Assembly (NCBI GenBank): GCA_022818135.1
Contig: JAFMSR010000010.1
Coordinates: 32,443,504 to 32,507,503, forward strand
DNA length: 64,000 bases
Source of the DNA: Saxidomus purpurata
Lineage: Eukaryota; Mollusca; Bivalvia; Venerida; Veneridae
Direction of reading: 5' to 3'
In this document: in pieces, positions 30,132-40,600 of the stretch
Layout of the letters: every line of letters starts with the position of its first letter
Numbering within the stretch: position 1 is the stretch's first letter
The notes under the pieces: model-generated
What the model was told of the DNA's origin: nothing
Seen by the model: the letters and a program-made list of their open reading frames with translations, nothing else
The model's database searches: none
Program-made: the position numbers and the translations under genes

Positions 30132-30225
30132 GAATATACTTCATAAAAATGAGTGCGAGATAACAGTATATCTACAAAGAGCCTACATACATTTGTACTG
30201 CCCGTTTTAATTCTAACATGTCATG

Positions 30226-30830
30226 GGAATTTGTAGCTACTGTTGTGGCTTCTGTTGCTACTGCTGCTGATGCCGATGATGATGATGAATGTGATGAGAG
30301 TTACAATGGCTGTGATTTAACCTTTTAATACTCTTCAAAACCCGCTAGGCAGTCATGGTGATGAGGGTGGCGCAATATGTAGCGCTAGACGCAAACTCTT
30401 TAAAGCGATTTGAAGTTGGATGATGGAGGAAGAAACCGCTGCGTGGGTTTCTTCCCAAGATTTGATCGTGATTAAAAGGTAGTCGAAAAATGGATTTACA
30501 ATATTTGCAAATGATTGCACTTCTATATACGTGTACCTGACTGAACAACGGCCTGGAAACTGCCCAGACGATCTAGATTTTATTATAGGGGAGAAAAACG
30601 TTGACACGTATTCAACTTGCATCGGTATAGAATGGCTTCAGTTCAGTGTACTTCAGTTCAGTATACCAAGGAAAATCGTAGAGAATGCGATAGACATCGT
30701 CTTTTTAACAATGTTGGCTGTAGCAGCTACCAGACAAGTTGTCGAGAATTTTGGCTTGAAAATCAACGTAACTGTTAGAGAGCTGCAAAACTGGCATGAA
30801 TATTAATTTAACTCCTCGTGTTCGTGTATT
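30226..30830 (+). other. Displaced 3' block of unit C
   Basis: Homologous to 7560-8160 and 15940-16530. The + strand frame at 30531-30806 is open to a TAA and includes NAIDIVFLTMLAVAATRQ, but it starts inside variable sequence, and an overlapping second frame is also open. The same sequence is frameshifted in units A and B, so coding is unproven. Confidence 0.5.
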
Positions 30831-31192
30831 GCATTCCAGCGGCACAGCCAAACAATCTAGTGTTATCCCATCTGTCAGGGGAGGTCATCCATGTCGTCAG
30901 CGGTTGCTCTATCTTCGGAACTGGCTGCCAGGGAGGTCAGACATGTCATCTCCACTCAAAAATAGTTTATCTTTTTCAACTTCTAGACACATGGAATTAC
31001 AAGGATCAGCCGGATTAAATTAGGCAGTGGCCCAGACTGAGATTGAGGTACTCCTGACGGACGAAAGTTTTCTTTAATAATAGCAGACGTAAATATATGT
31101 AGACCCGTATTTTTGAGCATTTTGATTGAGGATTTCTGTATGTATATGGCGTCTTTTCCCATTAAAACAAGAGCCATGTTACACATGGTTAA

Positions 31193-33002
31193 TCCCCCCG
31201 CCGGGAAAAAGTTACCTGAAGGTTGTACTTTCGTACATTTTACTTGGTGAGAGGAAATCCTTAAAAAGTATAGTTATGGTCATGCTGAGTACAGTTTTCA
31301 AGTAAATGGAAAAAGAATAAGGCAATGAAGAGAAGGTTTGCAAATTTATATTACAATGTAATGTTCATTATCAGTATAGGTATATTTTTCTATTTGACTA
31401 AAAGTAAGCAAGGTAGAGTTATTGTTCTTGCACACTGCACTTCCTACCAATGTGCTATGTCAGTGTATTAAGTTTGAAGAAAATCCCTCAAGTACTTTTG
31501 GAGTTATGCTCCGGACAATTTTTTTTCAAGTAAATCTGATAAAGGGGAATAACTCTTAAAGTAGGCAAGGTAGATTTATTGTTCTTACACACTGCACTTC
31601 CTACCAATGTGCTATGTCAGTGTATTAAGTTTGAAGAAAATCCCTCTAGAACTTTTGGAGTTATGCTCTGGAATTTTTTTTAAGTAAATCTGATAAAGGG
31701 GAATAACTCTAAAAGTAGGCAAGGTAGAGTTATTGTTCTTGCACACTGCACTTCCTACCAATGTGCTATGTCAGTGTATTAAGGTTGAAGAATCGCCTCA
31801 AGTACTTTTGGAGTTATGCTCTGGGCAAAACTTTTAAAAGTAAATCTGATAAAGGGGAATAACTCTAAAAGTAGGCAAGGTAGAGTTATTGTTCTTGCAC
31901 ACTGCACTTCCTACCAATGTGCTATGTCAGTGTATTAAGTTTGAAGAAAATCCCTCGAGTACTTTTGGAGTTATGCTCCGGAATTTTTTTTTCAAGTAAA
32001 TCTGATAAAGGGGAATAACTCTAAAAGTAGGCAAGGTAGAGTTATTGTTCTTGCACACTGCACTTCCTACCAATGTGCTATGTCAGTGTATTAAGTTTGA
32101 AGAAAATCCCTCAAGTACTTTTGGAGTTATGCTTCGGACAAAGTTTTTCAAGTAAATCTAATAAAGGGGAATAACTCTAAAAGTTGGCAAGGTAGAGTTA
32201 TTGTTATTACACAGTGCACTTCCTCCCAATGTGCTCTGTCAGTGTATGAAGTTTGAAGAAAATCCCTTGAGTACTTTTGGAGTTATGCTCTGGGCAAAAC
32301 TTTTAAAGTAAATCTGATAAAGGGGAATAACTCTAAAAGTAGGCAAGGTAGAGTTATTGTTCTTGCACACTGCACTTCCTACCAATGTGCTATGTCAGTG
32401 TATTAAGTTTGAAGAAAATTCCTCAAGTACTTTTGGAGTTATGCTCCAGAATTTTTTTTTCAAGTAAATCTGATAAAGGGGAATAACTCTAAAAGTAGGC
32501 AAGGTAGAGTTATTGTTCTTACACACTGCACTTCCTCCCAATGTGCTCTGTCAGTGTATGAAGTTTGAAGAAAATCCCTTGAGTACTTTTGGAGTTATGC
32601 TCTGGACAAAACTTTTAAAGTAAATCTGATAAAGGGGAATAACTCTAAAAGTAGGCAAGGTAGAGTTATTGTTCTTGCACACTGCACTTCCTACCAATGT
32701 GTTCTGTAAGTGTATTAAGTTTGAAGAAAATCGCTCAAGTACTTTTGGAGTTATGCTTCGGACCAGGAACGTAGAATCAACTATTTTTTTCACATCAAGT
32801 AAATCTGATAAAGGGGAATAACTATAAAAGTAGGCAAGGTAGAGTTATTGTTCTTACACACTGCACTTCCTCCCAATGTGCTCTGTCAGTGTATGAAGTT
32901 TGAAGAAAATCCCTAGAGTACTTTTGGAGTTATGCTCCGGACAAAATTCGGACGGACGGACGGAGACCATTTCTATTATCCCCTTCGCCTTTGGCGGGGG
33001 GA
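31193..33002. mobile_element. TIR element filled with ~156-bp tandem units
   Basis: The left end TCCCCCCGCC is the exact reverse complement of the right end GGCGGGGGGA. Inside are about ten units of 155-156 bp ('aagtaaatctgataaagggg', 'gcacactgcacttcctacc', 'acttttggagttatgctc'), then a (GGAC)n tract before a short hairpin at the right end. It interrupts unit C homology, which resumes at about 33215. Open frames inside, such as 32551-32793, follow the repeat and are not genes. Confidence 0.75.
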
Positions 33003-33214
33003 TAAAAAAGGGGCGACAATGTCATTTATAAAATAGGCGAGCATTGTTTTCAATGACATAATAAATTAGTCACAGTTAATTGTGATGACTGAAGAGTTAC
33101 TGCCCTTGGATTGCTTTAAAATTGGCGCTGCCTTATCACTTAGACCTATTCGAATTTGTTTCTAGCTCTTATAGTCAGTTATTATAGCTAGTCTAGTTCC
33201 TAAAGTGACGCCTT

Positions 33215-33560
33215 AAAACGTCTTTCTTTAACACGACGGGATCAGGTTAGTTCAATACTTTAATAAATAAAATCATAATCTTTTTAAAAGTAAGTAGAAA
33301 ACACTTTCTGGCACAATCCCTTTTTCACACTAAAATGTAATTTATCTTTGAATGTTATGACATGGACCTAACATCTGTACTAAATTTAGAGGTTCTACGT
33401 CAAACATCGTTGAGTTACTGCTTTGAAGCCAGTTTATTTTCTTACGTAACCCTGACATTATCTTTTGACCTATTGACCTCAAAATCAAGGAGATCATCTA
33501 CTGGTCAAAGCAGATTACAAAGTTTCAGTAGTACGAGTGTTAAACTTCACTGTGAAAAAA
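33215..33560 (+). repeat. Final segment of unit C homology
   Basis: 'tctttaacacgacggg' through 'gacctcaaaatcaagg' aligns with 16480-16760 and 8095-8390. This shows that 30831-33214 is an insertion. Confidence 0.65.
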
Positions 33561-34540
33561 CAATTCTGACCAGTTAATTTTAATTGTACAAATATGGCCA
33601 CTCAACTGTTACAAGGCTTACGCTTTGGTGACCCAGTGTACGACTGTATTAAACCTACTTTCAAACCTGACTTAAATTTGATCAACGCAAATATTCTGAC
33701 GAGTTTTCATGATGACCGGGTACAAAATGCAGCCTGTTTTTCTGGGTTTTTTTTTTAAGTGACTCATTTACCCCACATGACCCAGTGTCAATCCTTGACT
33801 TCATCTTAAAAGACAAGATGGCCCTATATCGCTCATCTGAGTGACAATGCACATCAAAAAAATGTATTCCGATACATTTTCATAATCATGGAATGTAAAA
33901 TTTGCTCTATCATATTCACAAGATTTTTCTTTATTTGCAATGGTGACTTAGTATTTGGCCCAAGACAAGCCAGATTGGGGTCAAATACTTACATTCAGAC
34001 CAATTTTCATACAAATTGGGTGTAAAATGTGGCCCTAGAGAGTAACATGGTTTTGCTTTGATTTGACCTTGTGACTTGTTTTTGACTTCATGTTAACCAG
34101 TTACGAACCTGGCCTAGAGATCATCGAGACAATCATTCTGACCAATTTTCATGATGATTGGGTGTCAAATATGGCCCCTAGGTTAATATGGTGTTCTTTT
34201 TATTTGCCACGATGACCTAGATTTTGATCCAAGATGGCCTAGATTTTATCAAGACACTTGTTTAGTTTTTGATCAAAGATGACCCATTTTCGAACTCCAT
34301 CTACATTGCATCAAGTCATTCATTCTAACAAAGTTTAACGAACATCTAATAAAAACTGAAGCCTTTATAGCACACACAAGGTTTTTCTTTGATTTAACCT
34401 GGTGACCTAGTTTTTGATCCGAGATGACCCATATTCAAAAGTGATCTAGATTTTATCAAGGATCTCCTTCTACCAAAGTTTCACTCAGATCAAATAAACA
34501 AGAGGGTCATGATGGCCCTTATCACTAACCCGAGTACCAG
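33561..34540. repeat. Degenerate 'gacctagtttttgacc' interspersed repeat
   Basis: Same family as 16830-17900: recurrent 'gacctagttttt', 'ttttcatgatgattgggt' and 'aacctggtgacc' modules, including 'agatggccctatatcgctca', a typical end motif of this repeat. Confidence 0.7.
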
Positions 34541-34544
34541 TGAA

Positions 34545-34800
34545 CCACCTAAGGAAGTCATTTTTTGCTAAAAAGAGTCATAGTTGCTAGAGGTAGTCAC
34601 AGATTGCTATGGGACTAAGTTGTTGCTAAGGGAGTCAATGATTGCTAAGGAAGTCACTGGTTGCTAAGGAAGTCACTTGTTCCAAGGGGAAGTCAGTGGT
34701 TGCTAGGGTAAGTCACTGGTTTATAAGAAAGTCAGTGGTTGCTAAGGAAGTCAGTGGAGTCTGTGGTTGCTTGGTTAGTCAATGGTTGCTATAGGAATTT
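34545..34800. repeat. ~18-bp tandem repeat
   Basis: Degenerate units of 'ggaagtcactggttgcta', about twelve. No coding potential. Confidence 0.7.
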
Positions 34801-36275
34801 ATTGGAAGCTATGTTTGGTATCATCTGGTATTAGTGTAAAGCCATGTGGACTTGGGCACATATTATACATGTATGTGCACATTGCAGATTATGAGGTTAT
34901 TCTATACATTGTTGATTAAAATACTGAATATTACTGAACAAATACACCGTTAACACCTTGTCCAACATAGGTTTTACAGCTGTGTACAAGTCCAATAGAA
35001 TCAGTATAAAACTCAACAATGTATAATGACCTCTCTCTGAACAACACTTTCTGTAAGAAGGCAGTAGAGTTATCCTACATAAAGTCATATTGTACCTGAT
35101 ATAGGTCACATGAGTCCCAAGATGGACCATGTGACCTTTATTGGGACTCCATGGGCATCCAAATAGGGATCTGAATAAAAACAAGTTCAGCAAGTCCAAT
35201 ATGGAATTCTACTGGGCTGTCACATGGTACAAATGCTTAAAGGCTATTGGTTACATTTCACATGGTGTGAAATACAGTCTAACCCAAATCAAACCCAGAT
35301 CATACAGGTTGTAAAGAAACTGCCAGATGGCTAGCTTAATTAATGTATTTCAGAGATAGAGATGAAAATACAAAATAATACATGTATATAAATTTATACA
35401 GATATTGGTTTAAGCAGCCAACAAATAAATGCAGTCAAAGGAGATTGTGTTCCAAGTCATACTTAATTTTGTCTTTTTTTCATGTGGACTGTTTACTAAC
35501 GAAGATATTTTGGTAATAAATTATAAGTTATCAAAATCATTAGGACATTTTCTAATCTCAAGTAAGAACTCCCAAAATATACAGTCAAACCTTTGTTAAA
35601 GGCCATTTCTGAATAAAGACCACCCTGCGAATAAAGACCAGCAATGACAAAAGTCCTTCAGTCGGTCGTTTAGTTCCAGTACAATTCAAGATGATGGTTT
35701 AGGCAAGGTGAATAGTACTGTAAATCATAAAATTTTTTAAAAAGGACTTTATTTTCATGTAATTTTCGTGAGAGTACTCATTTTCAAATTCATTATTCAG
35801 CTACTTCAAAGTATTGTAAAGTACTATCCAGTTTTCTGGATAGGAAAGATTTCCAGAAACATGCAGGAAAGCAGGGATCGTTACGATTTCACGGTCTCGT
35901 ATAATCCGGGGATAAATCGCTCATTTTTTGTCACACAAATTCAATGCAATTTATCGTATACAGAACAAGAATGAAATCGAGAAAAATTCCCACACAGATT
36001 CATGTGGGCAGTTTCTATTATACAACGGAATATTATACTTGTATATTCATGAAAACCAATATGTTAACATACACATATAAATTCTCTTCTTTAATAATAT
36101 TGTGTTGCCTTGAGTTTGACAGCTTGTCAACTTAAAAATGTACAAAAGTCACATCTGGCCAAAAAAAACAAACAACATGCATTGTATTTACAATAATGCA
36201 ATTTTATTACTTACAATCGCTTGGCAGCTTGTCAAAGTAAAAATGTTCATTGAAACTACTAGTGTACCTTCAACC
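34801..36275. other. No gene recognised
   Basis: Short open frames on both strands (for example - strand 34897-35199) have no domain, signal or splice context that I can support. At 35580-35660 there is a fragment of a 'cagtcaaacct...aataaagaccacc' MITE. Confidence 0.4.
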
Positions 36276-36475
36276 TGAAGTGGACTTGTCCATTTTTTCA
36301 ATGTAGACAGTACCATTAATTGTTACTAGGGGTGTTTACTGAAAGTTTACTGACTGAATAGCTAACATGGCAGATCATTATAAGACTATATGGATGTACT
36401 GTCTGATCATGATCTACACCAGTTGTAAAGTAAGAATCTCTTGCCATCTGCAGAGCAAAAGTTAAAATATAATTT
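36275..36475. repeat. Interspersed repeat 'ggacttgtccatttttt...gatcatgatct'
   Basis: Shares 'ggacttgtccattttt', 'acagtaccattaattgtt' and 'gatcatgatct' with the segments at 41690-41870, 44800-45000 and 45560-45720. An old dispersed family without coding potential. Confidence 0.6.
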
Positions 36476-37055
36476 CTGAAAATGGTAATGCACACCAATA
36501 TGATGTGTCTATTACAATGCATCATTCATGAACTTTATCTTCTCTCATTTCTTTCCCTATAAGTATCAATATCTTCTGTCGTTCTGTCACCTGGGCAACA
36601 CATTTTGTAGACCTTGTATCATATATCAATTGAGTATGTGTCAGAGGTCACCTAAATTAAAGCTGCCAACAGTGATACAGTAAACTTTGTTTATAAAGAC
36701 TACAGATATAGTGAAAATCTCAATATATAAGGAATAACTTTTTCTTATTAAATAAGAAATTGCTAGATATATGGATGTAACACACATTGAACATACGGAA
36801 CAAATTTTAAGTATCCCAATTAGTTCGTTATATATGCCATTTTCACCTTTAAAACATCTGACTTAAAGAGCAAGCTATTTTAAGTGACCGCTTTTGGCAA
36901 TGCCCTTGACTGGCTGTATAAGATATCTTTGACTGTACACTGGAACCTGCGTATACTGGCCAACTTATTGATCCAACAGATGTACACAAGTGTGTACACT
37001 AGTGTGTACAGTAAAACCTGACTGAATTGATACTTAAAGGGTGTAGATGTGTATA

Positions 37056-37233
37056 CAGTGAAACCTCTCTTAGGAAGCAAGTGAAGGGAAAATTCAAAAC
37101 TGACCACATAAAAGTAGCTGTCTGCTAAATACAGATGCACTATATATAAAATTGTCAATCGGATTAGATCAATTTTGGCTGCTAAATTCAGATGGCTGTT
37201 TAACAGAGGTGGTCAGTACCACAGGTTCAACTG
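37056..37233. mobile_element. TA-flanked MITE with 'cagtgaaacct' ends
   Basis: Starts CAGTGAAACCT and ends AGGTTCAACTG, an imperfect terminal inverted repeat, with TA on both sides (37054-37055 and 37234-37235). Consistent with a Tc1/mariner-pogo-type MITE. Confidence 0.6.
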
Positions 37234-37466
37234 TATAACGATCTTTCAAAAATAAGAGATGTCATGGATACAACAATCCCGATAGCCTCTGTTTAATCCA
37301 TGTAACTACTTCCACATGTTCCAATGTACACCCATACCACCTCTTGTCAGTATTTAATCATTTCCCTCCAAATTAGTCATTTTTTTTTAGATTTCTTGAG
37401 TCAATGTCTATCACTGCTGTCATTTTTTTCATCTTAATCTTTTAAACTTCATGCCCATATATTTTA

Positions 37467-37618
37467 TCAACTTGTTTTTATTTTTTTCTGCGGAGGAGGC
37501 TGCTGTTTGTTCTTCTGTGCATTTATTCTTTCTTCTTTCTTTTCTAGGTACCTCTGTACATTCTCGTGAGTCCGCAACTTCTGAAGGCTAATGATCTCTT
37601 TCTGCCCGTCAAGTGAAT
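37467..37618 (-). CDS. WDR4: WDR4 last coding exon
   Basis: 152 nt to the TGA at 37467-37469, after acceptor TTTGCTAG. Encodes SLDGQKEIISLQKL, then ENVQRYLEKKEERINAQK and a basic tail ending KKIKTS. It corresponds to the C-terminal helix and basic tail of WDR4 (human SYLKKKEERLQQQ). Confidence 0.8.
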
Positions 37619-40600
37619 CTAGCAAACAAATATTTAGATCTGAAGATATTGAATACATGTATACTGTGAAACAATAACAGGCTCATATTAGCAATTTTGA
37701 TGTAAAATTACATGCAGCATTCATATTACCAAGAAACATATCTTACAGGTGAAACTGATCCTTCTTTATTTGAACAACATTCCTTACATTAATTTTCAAA
37801 TCAAAAGTATATACAATTATATAGCGTTGTATTCATTTATTCAATGATATTACAAAAATTAAGAAACAAACGATGCTTTTGCATGAAGAAGCGATAAAAA
37901 TTCAATTTGTACATTTCTTTTTCTTAACACAGAAATTGAACTTTTTTCGTTGGGATCTCGTCCCGCAGAAAGCGGGTTGCCCGCAGAAACACCCAATATA
38001 AGTACCCCACACACATTTAACGGTATTATAGTTATTTGGTAAATATTCACTGAATACACCAATGTTTGACACTATCTTGAAAATATACCAACAACAACAT
38101 TTCAGAGATGCAGGAAAGTCAATGTTTGTGACATAAGCCGACACCATCACACCTTCACACTTAATCTCTGAGACTCGGCTAGGAAGACAGACATATTAGG
38201 GAGGTTTAAAATTACTCCGGTTCTAAACAGAATCGTATTTCAAGTATTGAATCACTTTTACTGTCACAGTATTACATTACCTTGAACATTCAGACTTCAT
38301 ATAAAGAGTAATGAAGGTCTTATATAATTTCCAGTGCTGAAAACTAAATACAAGTGCACTGAAGTGTTTGACCTTGGGCCTGTCTTAAATAACATTTTGT
38401 ACCAGAAACAAACTTCAGACTAAAAATTAAGAAAATGGTCTGAAATCTATTTAATTTTTGGTAAATGAAAGCAGTCTGTTTATTTTTAGCTCAGTTACTT
38501 GAAGAACAAGGAAATCTCAAAGACAAATTGCAACTCCCAAAATAATATTGCAGAAGAAGTGGTCTTGATAACAATGTTTGACCTCTATTCAATCCTTCTG
38601 ATATGCTCTAACCTCAGTAGATACTAACTCTGTCCTTCAAACCATAAATAATTTTTAAACAGTGGAGATGTATCTTGCATTGACTAGATTGGTTTCAATA
38701 AACATTATGTTATAGAGGACAGAAACATAACCAATTCTCTGTAATACCATGAAAGAAGTATTAAACTAACATTTCCACATAGTTCTTTCTGAGTGTAAGT
38801 ATTTCTCTTTGGATAGATTATAGCAGACTCTCTCATATACTGTACTGTTTCCCCATGAAAGAGATTTTAAAAAGCTCTCTTTAAATATTTCCACCATGAA
38901 TGGGGGAAAGCCCTAGCTCACAACATTTTCCCATGAAAGATATTTTATATTGGGCGTCGTCTTAAAAATGTTTATCCATGAAATAGATAGAGATTATGAG
39001 CTATAACTTTTCCAGTGTTTCAAAGAATCTAAAACTGGGATAATGTAATTTCAACTAAACAAGCCCCAAGTGCTAGGTTTTCCCTCCCGCATGTTGCAGC
39101 CTTTGAAACAAAACAAAGCTTTTTAGTTAACAAAACATTTCAGTTGCAAATTGTTCATAACATATATCACAAACCCTGAAAGAAGAGCCATCTGTCACAT
39201 AACATTTTCTTGGTCTGCAGTGCATCATCGTCGTTTATACAGTTATTCACCTGAAATGTAATCTTTAATGAGATCCTCTTTTGTAAATACAATCTCGTCT
39301 CATGTACTTGCATTATACCTGCATTCTCATATAACAATAGGTGTTCAGTAGCACAACAAAGCCTCGAGAACAGCTTGCCAGATTTCTGAACAATTGGTCA
39401 CTGTTGGATAATACTATAAATAATATTAATGTAAAAGCAACAAAGCATCATCAATGATCATGCTACCTCTGTTGCATTCTTATTCAATTTGTTTTTTGTT
39501 TCTTTTTTTCTTGCAATTTCACACCCACTTAAACAGTGCACTCTGTTATGTACATGCGGGAAGTGTACTTATCCATCATTCCTAGAAGGTGGCACAAGAG
39601 CTAGATTGCCTTCCTCTGAAAGAACCCGCCAACTTTCAAACAGACCAGTGGCATGGCAACAGGGCTTGAACTCATGACCTTCTACCAGCGAGAGGCTTAC
39701 TGATTGCAAGCAAGGGATCCCGACTTTGTTAGAAGGGGTGGGGGATACTTTTCCAAGGAGGAATTTTGTACGGAAAGATCTCTAATATTGTGACCTTAAT
39801 TTTAAGCATGACCTTTCAAATTTGTATATCAATAAACTTTTTGAAGGACATAAGATTTATCTTAAAACTTGTTTTCCTTGTTTGTTTTTCAATATATAAA
39901 TCCTCTATCGGCAATGATAGAGAGAACCATTTTTCCTTTGCGTATTCATACAAGGAAGTGGATCACATCTAAGCCATTTCCTATGTCAGGATTTATTGCA
40001 TATGTCTAGCCAGAAATCACAGTTAGCTATATGATACCAAGGTGTTTAAGCTCTGCTGTAATATAATGGATTCTAAATAATGACAAATATCACATCAAAA
40101 CACTGCAATATATACAGATAGACCTGGTTACATTCAAACTAGAAGTAGCTAGCTGTGTCTTTGTTGACTTGGCCTTTGTTTGCATAAATTTCTACAACAT
40201 AATTTACGTGCATAGATCTTTTTTCATAGGTTGGTCAGCATTTGTAGGTGATCTTTAAAAGGTTTGGCTGCAAGTGGTTACTTAATACTCCAGAGTAACA
40301 TACCTGGTGACCTAGATTTCCAGTTTGCAACTTAACCTAGAGTTCATCAAGACAAACATTCTGGCCAATTTTCATAATGACTGGTTACAAAATGTGACTT
40401 CTAGAGTGTTCGCAAGGTTTTTCTATAATCTGACCTGTTGACCTAGTTTTTGACCCAATGTGACCAAACTTAAAACTTGTCCAAGAGTAAATCAAAACAT
40501 ACATTCTGACTAATTCTCAACGTAATTGGGTATAAAATCTGGCCTCTAGATCGTTCACAAGGTTTTTCTATAATTTGAATTGGTGACCTAGTTTTGGACC

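Noticed and set aside
32551..32793. - strand 80-aa frame
   Set aside because: It reads through the 156-bp tandem units and its peptide repeats with them; repeat artefact.
31193..33002. Helitron interpretation of the C/G-ended element
   Set aside because: It has a terminal hairpin but also true inverted ends and no CTRR terminus, so a TIR element fits better.
34897..35199. - strand 100-aa frame
   Set aside because: No homology, signal peptide or splice context; hydrophobic composition fits AT-rich chance translation.
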